Assembly: GCF_019669905.1 (NCBI RefSeq) | Contig: NZ_AP019777.1 | Coordinates: 3,162,001-3,226,000, forward strand | DNA: 64,000 nucleotides | Direction: 5' to 3' | From: Methylomonas koyamae | GTDB taxonomy: Bacteria; Pseudomonadota; Gammaproteobacteria; Methylococcales; Methylomonadaceae | In this document: one piece after another, positions 1 to 8,942 of the stretch | How positions within the stretch are numbered: position 1 is the stretch's first letter | Layout: the number at the start of each line of letters is the position of its first letter | The notes under the pieces: model-generated | What the model saw: the letters and a program-made list of their open reading frames with translations, nothing else | What the model was told of the DNA's origin: nothing | Database searches by the model: none | Made by a program: the position numbers and the translations under genes

Positions 1-1476
1 CTGGAAGCCTTGTTGCTGGGATTTTTACTAACGTTACCGGGCATCGCCGGTTCGGCGCTGCGTATCCTGGCCGCCGGCTTACTGGGTTTGAGTCTGATTT
101 TGAAATTGGCCGATCTCGGTGTGGATCAATTTTTCGGCCGACCATTCAACCCGGTATTGGACGGCCGTTTTCCCCGCGACGGCATGCAGTGGCTGACCGG
201 CACGGTCGGCCAGCTCGGTAGCTATCTGGCGGTAGCGGCCCTGGCCTTGTGTCTGATCGGCCTGCTGCGGCTGGTCAATGCCGCACTGAATAGCTTGCAA
301 ACCGCGCTTGCCGGCAAGCGTGGTGCCAGAGTCGGTTTGGCGGCAACCGCTGCGGTCTGGCTGGTTCTAAATTTCAGTGCGCCAACAATCGCAGTCCGGC
401 CAACTATCGACTGGCTAACCAGCCATTGGCAAAACGCGCGCGACAGTCTGGCCGACTTGAAGCAGTTCGCTGCCGGCGTTGACAACGACCCCTACGCCAG
501 CACGCCGAACCCGGCATTGTTCCAAAAACTGCAAGGCAAGGACCTGATGCTGGTGTTTGTGGAATCCTACGGCCGCACAGTGTTCGATCAACCGGATTAC
601 GCCCAGCACGTCCGGCCGCGCTTGCAACAATACGCCGCGGAACTGGGCGCCGCCGGCGTTTCGATGCGCAGCAGTTACTTGACCTCGCCCACCTACGGCG
701 GCATCAGTTGGCTGGCGCACGGCACTTTATTGTCCGGCCTATGGATTAACAGCCAAAGTCGCTACGACCGACTGGTTATGAGCCGGCGGCCCACTTTAAA
801 CCGTTTATTCCAGCGCGCCGGCTGGCGTACGCTGGCCGTGCAACCCGCCCATACCCTGCCTTGGCCGCAGGGCGACTATTTCGGCTACGACCGGGTCTAT
901 GCGGCACAAGATCTGAATTATCGCGGCCAGCCGTTCAATTGGATCACGATGCCGGACCAATACACCTTGTCCGTTATTCAACGCTTGGAACGGCCGGCCG
1001 GCCCGCGCCAGCCGGTCATGGCGGAAATGGCTCTGATCTCGTCGCACGCACCCTGGACGCCGCTGCCTCGCTTGGTGGATTGGCAAGACGTCGGCGACGG
1101 CTCGATATTCAACCAAGCCAGAGAAGGCGATACGCCTGAAGCCGTCTGGCAAAGTACCGAACGGATTCGCGAGCAGTACCGCAAATCGATCGAATACGTC
1201 CTCGAAACCCTGGTGTCTTTCGTCAAAACCTATGGCGACGACAAGCTGGTGCTGCTAGTGGTCGGGGACCACCAACCCGCCTCCTTTGTCAGCCACGACT
1301 CAGCCAGCCACGACGTGCCGGTGCATTTGATCGCCCGCGATCCGGAGGTCATCAAGGCGATAGACGGCTGGCAGTGGACGCCCGGCTTGATTCCCGACGC
1401 GCAAGCGCCGGTTTGGCGGATGGACGAGCTGCGGGACCGCTTGATTCGTGCGTACTCCGCACTACCTACCCTTTGA
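1..1476 (+). CDS. Membrane-anchored sulfatase / phosphoglycerol transferase-like protein (5'-truncated)
   Basis: The reading frame is open to the left edge, so the true start probably lies outside the window; a TTG at 10 is the first start-type codon inside. The visible protein begins with about three hydrophobic segments (within residues 1-135). A periplasmic alkaline-phosphatase-fold domain follows. Its core strand DLMLVFVESYGR resembles the metal-binding N-terminus of LtaS/MdoB/EptA-type enzymes. TYGGISWLAHGTLLSG would hold the catalytic Thr/Ser region. Late metal-ligand stretches LISSHAPW and VVGDHQPASF are also present. Family enzymes move phosphoglycerol or phosphoethanolamine groups onto envelope glycans, or hydrolyse sulfate or phosphate esters. 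The substrate cannot be read here. The gene ends 312 bp before the convergent lipoprotein gene. Superfamily fairly sure; reaction unknown. Confidence 0.75.
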   Translation: MEALLLGFLLTLPGIAGSALRILAAGLLGLSLILKLADLGVDQFFGRPFNPVLDGRFPRDGMQWLTGTVGQLGSYLAVAALALCLIGLLRLVNAALNSLQTALAGKRGARVGLAATAAVWLVLNFSAPTIAVRPTIDWLTSHWQNARDSLADLKQFAAGVDNDPYASTPNPALFQKLQGKDLMLVFVESYGRTVFDQPDYAQHVRPRLQQYAAELGAAGVSMRSSYLTSPTYGGISWLAHGTLLSGLWINSQSRYDRLVMSRRPTLNRLFQRAGWRTLAVQPAHTLPWPQGDYFGYDRVYAAQDLNYRGQPFNWITMPDQYTLSVIQRLERPAGPRQPVMAEMALISSHAPWTPLPRLVDWQDVGDGSIFNQAREGDTPEAVWQSTERIREQYRKSIEYVLETLVSFVKTYGDDKLVLLVVGDHQPASFVSHDSASHDVPVHLIARDPEVIKAIDGWQWTPGLIPDAQAPVWRMDELRDRLIRAYSALPTL

Positions 1477-1788
1477 CCACTGTCATGGTCAACTGAAACC
1501 GGCGACCTACCAAGCCGGATTTTTAAATAATCCGGTTCGAATTGAAGCCGGGATTGGTCGGCACAAGTCGAGTGGCTTCGACGACCATCGAAGAAGGCCA
1601 AATAATCCAGCAGACTTCATTTTGCGGCCTGTTTGGTTATTAAGGCCTCGTGTTCAAGTTGCTCGAATTCAAACCGCGGAGAAAACGTTCGGAGGGCGCG
1701 TTATCCGAACCGTTTCCCTTGCGGCGGATACTTAGCTACATCTCCATCGGCTTACTGCCGGTTAATTAAGCTTTCGCTGTTTGCATGG
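1477..1788. other. Intergenic stretch between convergent genes
   Basis: 312 bp between the 3' ends of two convergent genes. Short open frames occur on both strands, but none has a ribosome-binding site or a recognisable protein. Weak inverted repeats around AAGCCGGATTTTTAAATAATCCGG (interrupted) near 1513-1536 could act in termination. No clear stem plus T-run was seen. Confidence 0.4.
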
Positions 1789-3027
1789 TTATTCGACGCT
1801 CCTATCCTGACCCGCTCGAATCCAGCCAGCCGTCTGCTCCAAACTGTGTTCAGCAAAACACCAAAACGGTTTTTGATTGAGAAAACCGTGATTGGGCAGG
1901 ACGTTTTTATCGGTCTGCACAAACCATAACGGCGCGGCTTGCGATCTGGCGGGCAGTCGTTGCAAGCGCAAGCTGGGCTGGTTAAGTTGAGGCAGCTCGT
2001 CGCCGGCGGCGGCCAACAACTGCGGATTACCTGCCAGCCCTGCGCTGCCATCCGCCACAGCCGGACACGCCGCGTCGTCCGACAGCCCTGGTGCGGACTC
2101 CAGGCGATGCGTCAGAAAGGGTTGGTAATGGCCAATGGCGGTGGTGCTCAGTTCCCAGGGCGAGGCCTCCGGCAATTCCAGTGCAAGGCCCGGGTCGGGG
2201 CCTGGCTCGAACAGCGCCGGCACTGCTCTGGTCCAGGTAAAGGCCGATCGGGTCATATTGTCGGCTTCAGAGCCGATCACCATCAACGATGGATAAGCCG
2301 GTTCGCCCGACACCGGTTCCGAATCGGGTAACGCGTGGCGCAGCTCGATAAAACGGCGGGCTTCGATGGCCGGATTGACCAGCAACAGCAAATCGTCGAA
2401 GCCGGAACCTTGCCGGCGTAGCCGTTCCAGCCACTCGGACTGTAGCGCGTTGTAAATTGCCAGCGCCCCCAGGCTATGACCTATCGTCAATAGCCGATTT
2501 TCCGAATGGGCCTTGACGGTGCGTTCGACCTGAAGCAGAAAATCCTTGAACGGGCCCCGGCCCAGCCTTTCACTGACCGCCCGCCGGTTCCAAAAGGTCA
2601 GCATCCGCAGATACGGAGTATCCAGGATTTCGCCGCGCCAGCCCAGATATAGCCCCACCACTCGATAGCCTGGGTGGCGTTGTTTAATGCTCTGCAAACT
2701 GTCTTTGAAGCGGCGGACGTTGAAGTCGGTGTCGCTGGCGTTATGGTGCCAGCCGTGGGTATAGACCACGACGTATTGCGGCTCGCTGCTGTTTTGCAGC
2801 CAGTGCAGCACGCTTTCGGCCTGGCGGGCGTCGTAAAAACACCCTTCGTCGTCGAATTCAACGAAGCCCAGCGCATATCCGCGGTCTTCATCGACCAGTA
2901 AACTCGCCTCCCGGCAATCATGGTTCGCCGAGCGGGCACAGGGTGTCAGCTCGACTTGGGTGCGAAAGTAGTCGCGCGGACCGCAACCGGCGAGCAGCAG
3001 TAACAGAATCAGGCAGGATTTTTTCAT
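1789..3027 (-). CDS. Alpha/beta-hydrolase lipoprotein
   Basis: The start at 3027 was chosen because it gives a textbook lipoprotein signal (MKKSCLILLLLLAGC, lipid-carrying Cys15); a longer frame to 3099 adds only unstructured residues. The 412-aa protein has an alpha/beta-hydrolase core. The early strand VVVYTHGWHHNA (about 86-97) resembles the oxyanion region. The nucleophile elbow is GHSLGALAIYNAL with Ser185. Late Asp and His residues could complete the triad. The protein is probably a membrane-anchored esterase or lipase-like enzyme; its substrate is unknown. It is the third gene of a leftward operon behind the DsbD-like protein and the redoxin, 47 bp after the redoxin stop. Several Cys residues (30, 38, 63) may be clients of those thiol-redox proteins; that link is inference. 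Confidence 0.72.
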   Translation of the reverse strand: MKKSCLILLLLLAGCGPRDYFRTQVELTPCARSANHDCREASLLVDEDRGYALGFVEFDDEGCFYDARQAESVLHWLQNSSEPQYVVVYTHGWHHNASDTDFNVRRFKDSLQSIKQRHPGYRVVGLYLGWRGEILDTPYLRMLTFWNRRAVSERLGRGPFKDFLLQVERTVKAHSENRLLTIGHSLGALAIYNALQSEWLERLRRQGSGFDDLLLLVNPAIEARRFIELRHALPDSEPVSGEPAYPSLMVIGSEADNMTRSAFTWTRAVPALFEPGPDPGLALELPEASPWELSTTAIGHYQPFLTHRLESAPGLSDDAACPAVADGSAGLAGNPQLLAAAGDELPQLNQPSLRLQRLPARSQAAPLWFVQTDKNVLPNHGFLNQKPFWCFAEHSLEQTAGWIRAGQDRSVE

Positions 3028-3074
3028 CTGCGAAGGGTGGGAGGCAGCCGTTTGGCCTCCTCCCGGAACTTGCC

Positions 3075-3692
3075 TTAGCTTGCGTATTTGACGGTGCATC
3101 CATAGGGTTTGGTTACCGTCTTGCTGATTGGCTTGCCGGCCGCCAGCTCTTTCAAGGCTGAATCGATGTAGTTTTCGGCACCGGCGATGTCATCCTTGTC
3201 CGCCGAAGCGATGCTGTCGATACCGCCCTTGTACAACAAAAGCCCTTTCGGATCGATGATAAACAGTTGCGGCGTGTTGGTGGCACCGTAGAGCTTACCG
3301 ATGGAGCCGTTCGCGTCGAGAATGGTATTGGCCGGCGTTGCCCCCCGCTCCTGGTTCAATTTTTTCGCGGTCGCGGCGTCGACAAAACCTTGCTTGCCAG
3401 TACCTGACGAAATCACTTGCAGCCAGACGATGCCCTGGCTAGCCGCCTGCTTTTGCAATTTGGGAATGTTGCCGGATTCGTAGTGCTTTTGCACAAACGG
3501 ACATTCGTGATTGGTCCATTCCAGAATCACGGTTTTGCCGCGCAAATCGGCCAGGCTTAGGGCGCCACCTTCGGCGGCGGTAGCGGTAAAAGCGGGGGCC
3601 GGCTGACCGACCACCGGTTCGGCACGGACCGCCAATGGCGCCAACAAGGTAAAACTCAGGGCAAAAACGCCAAACAAACGTTGCGATAACAT
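3075..3692 (-). CDS. Periplasmic AhpC/TSA-type redoxin (thioredoxin fold)
   Basis: 205 aa. The ATG at 3692 is preferred over the GTG at 3698 because GAGGAG sits 5 nt upstream of it. A signal peptide (cleavage near AVRA-EP, residue about 24) precedes a redoxin domain: PAPAFTATAAEGG, LADLRGKTVILEWT, then NHECPFVQKHY with Cys64. The second Cys of a CxxC pair is missing, as in peroxiredoxin-like redoxins. The later strand NTPQLFIIDPKGLLLYKGGID contains the cis-Pro typical of the fold. Likely role: periplasmic thiol peroxidase or thiol-disulfide reactions. It lies 19 bp downstream of the DsbD-like gene, its plausible electron donor. A final Cys (GCTVKYAS) could be the resolving residue. Family sure; exact reaction not. 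Confidence 0.82.
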   Translation of the reverse strand: MLSQRLFGVFALSFTLLAPLAVRAEPVVGQPAPAFTATAAEGGALSLADLRGKTVILEWTNHECPFVQKHYESGNIPKLQKQAASQGIVWLQVISSGTGKQGFVDAATAKKLNQERGATPANTILDANGSIGKLYGATNTPQLFIIDPKGLLLYKGGIDSIASADKDDIAGAENYIDSALKELAAGKPISKTVTKPYGCTVKYAS

Positions 3693-3711
3693 AAACACTC
3701 CTCTGGATCAG

Positions 3712-5847
3712 TTACAAACTGGCACCTTTGACAGCACCGATGACAAGATCCGGCGTCAGCAACTGCGGCAATACCGCCGCCTGCTGGGCACCGGGCGCAA
3801 AATACAGGTACAGCGGCACGCCGCTCCGGCCGTGTTGGGCCAAAACCTCGGCAATCGCCGGATCGCGGTTGGTCCAATCGCCTTTCAGATAGACGACGCC
3901 GCGCTCGCGAAAGCTATCGAGCACTTGCCGGTTAGCGAGCGCCACTTTTTCGTTGACCAGACAGGTGATGCACCAGTCGGCGGTGAAATTGACGAACACC
4001 GGCGTACCCTCAGCACGCAACCGGCTCAACCGTTCAGCGCTGTAGACTTCGAATGCTTTGGATTCCGAACCAGCCTGCCGAGTTGCGGTACTTCCCGAAG
4101 CGCCGACGACGATGGTGCCGCCGGCCAAGGCCACCGTTAGCGCCAAGGTCGCAACACTAAACGCCAGATGCCGCGCGAAATCGGCGGCAGGTCGGCTAAT
4201 TTGATAAAGCCAGGCCGCCAAACCGATCAACACCAAACCCAGCAAGGCGGCGGCCACGGCATCCGGCCCGGCTTGGCGGGCCAACACCCAGATCAGCCAG
4301 GCGGTCGTCGCGTACATTGGAAAAGCCAACCCCTGTTTCAAGGTTTCCATCCATGCTCCAGGCTTGGGCAAGCGGCGTTGCCAGGCCGGCCAGTGGCATA
4401 GCAGCCAATACGGCAAGGCCAGACCGGCACCCAGACTCAAAAACACCGCCAGCATCGCGACGGCCGGCTGAGTCACGGCAAAGCCGATGGCGGCACCCAT
4501 GAACGGCGCGGTACACGGTGTGGCCACTACGGCCGCCAACACCCCGGTAAAAAAACTGCCCTGATAGCCACCGCGCGCGGCCAGACCGGAGCCGATACCG
4601 GCAATCCGCGAACCGAACGTAAACACGCCGGACAGGCTCAAGCCAACGGCGAACAGCAGGTAGGCCACGATCAATACGAACAGCGGCGATTGGAATTGAA
4701 AGCCCCAGCCGATAACGGCGCCGCCGGCTTTCAGCGCAATCATCAAACCGGCCAGGCCGGCAAAGCTGGCCAACACGCCGGCCGCATAAGCCCAGCCGTG
4801 GCGGCGGGTCTGGCCTGGCTGGTGTTTGGCCTGTTCGAATAAGGCCAACGCTTTCAACGACAACACCGGAAATACGCAGGGCATCAAATTCAGGATCAGG
4901 CCGCCGGCCAGCGCCAATAGCGCGGCCCAGGCCAAAGTCAATTCGCTGCGGGGCTGAATAAGTCCCGGCTGGGCCTCGGCCTCGGCGAGCGGTTTGGCCG
5001 TGGTTATGGCCGGCCAAACCGCGCTGACTTGATAGCCGCTTGCCTTACCGTTGGCACCGACCGCGACGACGCCGCGTAACGTTTCCCCAGCCGCCAAGGG
5101 CTGATCGCCAGCTTTCAGCAAAATCTCCACCGCATCGTCTTGCACCGTAGCCTGTTGCTGGAAACCATGGGCGATGGGCCCCCATTGCTCCGGGTAAAAC
5201 CACAGCGGCTGCTCGCGCAAAGCGGCCAGATCGGCGCCGCTCAGACGTAACTTAACCGTATCATCCGCCGCAGCCACCACTTCTGCGTGCCAGGGAGATG
5301 CCGTCGGCCAACTGGCCTTGGCAAGTTCAACCAACGTGCTACCGGGGCCAACCGCCGCCCCGGCTGCGACGACCGGCAAACGCAGCGCCAACTCAGCCTG
5401 TTGCGGAATACAAATTTCGGCGCAAACCAGCCACTTTACCTTGGCGCTAATCGGCAATTCCCCGCCTACCGGCGCATCGGCGGCTACCTGCAACGGCGAC
5501 AATAATGTCACCGCCTCTTCGTAGCCGTAATTCACCACCGGCCCCAATACAATCTTGCTCGGCGTCGGCCACGTGATTTCGCCCACGCTCGAGCCGGCCG
5601 GCAGTTGGTATTGAATTTTGGTCGTCAACCCGGAATCGCCGGGGTTTAGCCAGTAGGTATGCCAGTGCGGGATGATTTGCTGATGGACGCCGATCCAGAT
5701 TTGATCGCCGGGGTGCACCGCCGCAGCCGATGCAACCAATTGCACTTTGACCTGCTCGGTCGCCGCCTCGGTACTGGGTTCGGCACTGGCCGGGGTTGGT
5801 CCGCACAGTATCGCCACCAAAATCGGTAAATAGCGGGTTACAGACAT
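3712..5847 (-). CDS. DsbD/ScsB-like thiol:disulfide interchange protein
   Basis: About 711 aa. Order: signal peptide (LPILVAILCGPTPASA), an N-terminal periplasmic DsbD-alpha-like domain with a Cys pair in WLVCAEICIPQQ, an eight-helix transmembrane beta domain with the two signature cysteines in NLMPCVFPVLSLKAL and VATPCTAPFMGAAIG, and a C-terminal thioredoxin-like domain with CITC in NFTADWCITCLVNEK. DsbD-family proteins carry electrons from cytoplasmic thioredoxin across the inner membrane to periplasmic thiols. The long N-terminal domain and the genetic link to a redoxin fit the ScsB/DipZ subgroup. Start choice is open: ATG 5847 has a weak AGG, while GTG 5871 has GGAG 8 nt upstream. It heads the leftward operon. 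Confidence 0.88.
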   Translation of the reverse strand: MSVTRYLPILVAILCGPTPASAEPSTEAATEQVKVQLVASAAAVHPGDQIWIGVHQQIIPHWHTYWLNPGDSGLTTKIQYQLPAGSSVGEITWPTPSKIVLGPVVNYGYEEAVTLLSPLQVAADAPVGGELPISAKVKWLVCAEICIPQQAELALRLPVVAAGAAVGPGSTLVELAKASWPTASPWHAEVVAAADDTVKLRLSGADLAALREQPLWFYPEQWGPIAHGFQQQATVQDDAVEILLKAGDQPLAAGETLRGVVAVGANGKASGYQVSAVWPAITTAKPLAEAEAQPGLIQPRSELTLAWAALLALAGGLILNLMPCVFPVLSLKALALFEQAKHQPGQTRRHGWAYAAGVLASFAGLAGLMIALKAGGAVIGWGFQFQSPLFVLIVAYLLFAVGLSLSGVFTFGSRIAGIGSGLAARGGYQGSFFTGVLAAVVATPCTAPFMGAAIGFAVTQPAVAMLAVFLSLGAGLALPYWLLCHWPAWQRRLPKPGAWMETLKQGLAFPMYATTAWLIWVLARQAGPDAVAAALLGLVLIGLAAWLYQISRPAADFARHLAFSVATLALTVALAGGTIVVGASGSTATRQAGSESKAFEVYSAERLSRLRAEGTPVFVNFTADWCITCLVNEKVALANRQVLDSFRERGVVYLKGDWTNRDPAIAEVLAQHGRSGVPLYLYFAPGAQQAAVLPQLLTPDLVIGAVKGASL

Positions 5848-6544
5848 GCGATTGCCTGGCAACAAATTCACTGAAATATCTCCATAACCGGATTGTTTTT
5901 TCGCCGCGCGCAAACCGAACTGCGCAGCGGCAGATTGGCGACATCCGCTTCTTACTGCTCACTCGAACGCGCCAAATCGGAATCGCGTTCGGTAAGGACT
6001 TAAAAATTCAGATGTTGCCAGCCAACGATTCCTGCGGCCCACCGCGCAGCCAGCCGTCAGCGCCTTAGCTACAAGCATTGGTCTGACAACGAAGGCGCCG
6101 AAAAATTGCGGCAAATTCTGGCTGCCAGGCCTTGACTAACCGACACGGAAAGCGCCGGTTGCGTATTGAACCGCGAGTATCATGCAAATTAGCGGCCAGA
6201 TGTTCGGCTGCTGTCTGCCAGGCCTAAGCCAGCCCCGTTAACCACATGGCGTGCCGGCTGCCGCTTGCCTTGATCGGATGCGGTAAAACCGCAAAGGCAT
6301 CGAATACCCGTCCAATAGTTTGCCCAGCAACAGCTAATGCAGCTCCGCTGTTGCTGAAGCAGCAATCATTGGCCAAGCGGCAGTGGCGCAATGTCATCGC
6401 GTCAATTTTCCGCAAGCCGCGTTTTCCGTTGATCGAAACCGTTTCTGAAAGCCAAGCAAGCAATCGGGCCCGTTTTTTGCGTTGCAGGCCTAAACCTTTT
6501 TTTAATTTCAGAGCGACTGAGATGCGCAACAACGAGAATCCGAG
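5848..6544. other. Divergent intergenic region
   Basis: Nearly 700 bp between the divergent DsbD-like and DUF6152-type operons, so it must hold both promoters. Short open frames on both strands (for example around 6224-6548) lack ribosome-binding sites and recognisable products. The motif CTGCCAGGCCT occurs twice (near 6121 and 6217), which hints at a decayed repeat. No RNA gene was recognised. Confidence 0.35.
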
Positions 6545-6970
6545 ATGAACAAAAAAGATCTGTTACCCATTTTGTTTGCCGCCGGCCTGACCTTTCTGGT
6601 TACCAAACCGGTCGACGCCCACCATGCGTTTTCCGCCGAGTTCGATGCCGAACAGCCTATCGAGCTGAAAGGCGTCGTCACTAAATTGGAACTGGTCAAT
6701 CCGCACAGCTGGCTGTATCTGGACGTCAAACAACCCGACGGCAATCCGGCCAATTGGGGCTTCGAGTTCGGCGCGCCGTTCAGTTTGAAGCAAAAAGGCA
6801 TCACCAAAGCCAGCCTGCCGATTGGCAGCGAAGTCACGGTACAAGGCTTCCGCGCCAAAAACGGCAAAAACTTCGGCTATGCGGTGACGACGATATTGTC
6901 GGACGGCCGCGCGGTCAAAACCGGCGGCGCGCAGGATGCACCGGGCGCCCAAGAAAACCCGGCGCAGTAA
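6545..6970 (+). CDS. DUF6152-type periplasmic protein
   Basis: 141 aa with an N-terminal signal peptide (MNKKDLLPILFAAGLTFLV...VDAHH) followed by the hallmark HHAFSAEFD. The remainder is a small beta-rich domain: ELKGVVTKLELVNPHSWLYLDV, GSEVTVQGFRAKNGKN. That layout is typical of DUF6152 proteins, which resemble OB-fold or copper/nickel-binding periplasmic domains but have no proven function. The paired His of the mature N-terminus (HH) would suit metal binding; that is inference. It leads a seven-gene rightward operon with tight spacing (34 bp to the next gene), so it probably acts with the secreted, membrane and heme proteins encoded downstream. Confidence 0.78.
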   Translation: MNKKDLLPILFAAGLTFLVTKPVDAHHAFSAEFDAEQPIELKGVVTKLELVNPHSWLYLDVKQPDGNPANWGFEFGAPFSLKQKGITKASLPIGSEVTVQGFRAKNGKNFGYAVTTILSDGRAVKTGGAQDAPGAQENPAQ

Positions 6971-7004
6971 CCAAAACCTAACTCGAAAGCAAAGGAGTTC
7001 TTTC

Positions 7005-7805
7005 TTGAAGACCAAACCCACGCAACGGCCGACGCTGCCGCAAACCGTTCTGTTACTTGCCAGCAGCGTTTTACTGCTGGCGCTGGCCGCCCATAACGTC
7101 AACGCGGCGACGCAGAAAATTCCGCGCCTCGCCAATGGCAAACCGGATTTTTCCGGTATCTGGCAAACCACTAGCGCCGCCGATTACGACCTGGAGCCGC
7201 ACAGCAACCGCAAGGACGCCCCGCCCAGCGCCGGCGTGGTAGAAGGCTTTTATCTGCCTTATCTACCGAAGGCGCTGGAGCAAAAACAAAAGAATTTCGC
7301 CGAGCGCGACAAACTCGATCCGGCCCTGAAAGGCTATACGCTGGGCGTGCCGCGCGGCATTTATTACCCCGAACCGTTCCAGATCTTTCAGCGTAAACAG
7401 GATTTGACGCTGGTCCACCAATTCGGCCATTCGGTGCGCACGATCCACACCGACGGCACCGGCCACCCGAAAGACCCGTACGACTGGTGGTTGGGCGACT
7501 CACGCGCGCATTGGGAAGGCGACAGCCTGGTGGTCGATGTCAAACATTTCAACGATAAGACCTGGTTCGACCGCGCCGGCAATTTTCATAGCGATGCCTT
7601 GCATGTCGTCGAAACCTGGACGTTTCTGGACCCGAATACCATCGAATATAAAGCCCATATCGAAGACCCCAACGTCTTCAGCAAGCCCTGGGATTTATCG
7701 GTGATGTTGTACCGGCACCGGGAAAAGAATTTTCAATTGATCGAAGACTACCGGTTCACGCTGGATTACGACGAGCACTACCCGCCCAAACCCGACGGCA
7801 AGTGA
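7005..7805 (+). CDS. Conserved secreted protein, paralogue of the next gene
   Basis: The start is TTG at 7005 because AAAGGAG lies 7 nt upstream (6991-6997); the frame stays open further upstream but has no such site there. The 266-aa product has a signal peptide (TVLLLASSVLLLALAAHNVNA). A domain follows with LANGKPDFSGIWQTT near the mature N-terminus and DSRAHWEGDSLVVDVKHFND in the middle. The second stretch is clearly shared with the following gene (DSRGHWEGNTLVVDVTNQNG). I do not recognise an enzymatic motif. Such proteins occur beside DUF6152 genes in other bacteria, to my recollection, without assigned function. Gaps are 34 bp upstream and 24 bp downstream, consistent with co-transcription. 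Confidence 0.75.
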   Translation: MKTKPTQRPTLPQTVLLLASSVLLLALAAHNVNAATQKIPRLANGKPDFSGIWQTTSAADYDLEPHSNRKDAPPSAGVVEGFYLPYLPKALEQKQKNFAERDKLDPALKGYTLGVPRGIYYPEPFQIFQRKQDLTLVHQFGHSVRTIHTDGTGHPKDPYDWWLGDSRAHWEGDSLVVDVKHFNDKTWFDRAGNFHSDALHVVETWTFLDPNTIEYKAHIEDPNVFSKPWDLSVMLYRHREKNFQLIEDYRFTLDYDEHYPPKPDGK

Positions 7806-7829
7806 TAGCAGCCCCGCCATGAGGATGAT

Positions 7830-8888
7830 ATGAAATACAGCTTACCCAACCGCCCACTTGGCCGCGCCGGCCTGGTGGTTTTATCTTTGCTTACCACGCA
7901 CGCTGCCACGGCTGAGGACGCCAAGCCGACCGAGAATGCCGCGGCCCAACCGACCGGCGCGGCGCCGGCCGCCGCCCCGCGCCAACCCCGACCATTGAAA
8001 CTGGGCGGCCCAGGCATCGACCAGGAACGCAGCTTTAAACCGATTAGCTCCGGCAAATGGACCGGCCCACGCCTGGCTGACGGCCAACCGGCCGTGCAAG
8101 GCCACTGGTCCAACACCATCGCCAATCACAACAATTTTACCGACCCGCAAGGCGGCATCATTAACGACCCCAACCCGAATCGGGTCGCCAAGGGCCCGCG
8201 CGAGGAACGCGCACCGAGCCGGGTCAGCGATCCGGCCGACGGCCAGGTGCCGTTTCAGCCTTGGGCGCTGGCCAAGGTTAAGGACTTTCAAGCCCATTTT
8301 CACGACCCGGTGCAGCCTCAATACATAGAACCGCTGGCGCGGTGCGCGCCGGCCGGTATTCCCAAATCGCTGTATTGGCACGGCTACCAGATCAGCCAAT
8401 ATCCGGGCTACGTACTGTTCCAGTTCAACTCCGGCACCCGCATCATCCATCTGGACGGTAAGCCGCATTTGCCGGACAACATCAAACTCTGGAACGGCGA
8501 TTCGCGCGGCCATTGGGAAGGCAACACCCTGGTGGTGGATGTGACCAACCAGAACGGCAAGGCCTTGTTCGGCCGCTCCGGGGAGTTCATCAGCGAAAAC
8601 GGCCATATCGAGGAACGTTACATTTTCAGTAACGAGGAACGTGATCGCTACATTTACCAAGCCACCCTGACCGATCCGACGGTGTACACCCGGCCGTTTA
8701 CCGTGACGGTTCCGGCCCGGCGTTGGTCGGCCAAGGACCAGCCGAATGGCTGGCATTTTGAAGTGGAGCCGGCCAATTATCTCGGCAAGGACACGCTGAA
8801 GGAGCCGATTCTGGACCATTACGAACGGGTCTGCGCCGAGAACAATGGCGGTTTCGGCTTGGTTGCCGAAGAAAGCGCCAAGAAGTAA
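7830..8888 (+). CDS. Conserved secreted protein, larger paralogue
   Basis: 352 aa. Signal peptide (LGRAGLVVLSLLTTHAATA), then an Ala/Pro-rich linker (about residues 30-55). The main domain shares several blocks with the preceding gene: a LADGQPAVQGHWSNT block resembling its NGKPDFSGIW block, the central DSRGHWEGNTLVVDV block, and a late TLTDPTVYTRPFTV block resembling its IEDPNVFSKPWDL. The N-terminal extension has many His/Asn residues (HWSNTIANHNN). The AGGATGATATG just before the start supplies the ribosome-binding site. Function unknown; export to the periplasm is likely. The pair probably arose by duplication, and the two may form a heteromer; that last point is inference. Confidence 0.75.
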   Translation: MKYSLPNRPLGRAGLVVLSLLTTHAATAEDAKPTENAAAQPTGAAPAAAPRQPRPLKLGGPGIDQERSFKPISSGKWTGPRLADGQPAVQGHWSNTIANHNNFTDPQGGIINDPNPNRVAKGPREERAPSRVSDPADGQVPFQPWALAKVKDFQAHFHDPVQPQYIEPLARCAPAGIPKSLYWHGYQISQYPGYVLFQFNSGTRIIHLDGKPHLPDNIKLWNGDSRGHWEGNTLVVDVTNQNGKALFGRSGEFISENGHIEERYIFSNEERDRYIYQATLTDPTVYTRPFTVTVPARRWSAKDQPNGWHFEVEPANYLGKDTLKEPILDHYERVCAENNGGFGLVAEESAKK

Positions 8889-8942
8889 CACACCACAAAA
8901 CCAATAAAACGGATGCTTAAATTTTCTGACTAAGGATTACTT

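Noticed and set aside
79..1601. Several minus-strand frames inside the first gene
   Set aside because: They overlap a clear sulfatase-type coding sequence, lack start signals and have no protein family features; codon-bias shadows of GC-rich coding DNA.
7881..8891. Long minus-strand open frame opposite the larger secreted paralogue
   Set aside because: The plus strand carries a signal peptide, ribosome-binding site and paralogous motifs; the antisense frame is an artefact of GC-rich codons.
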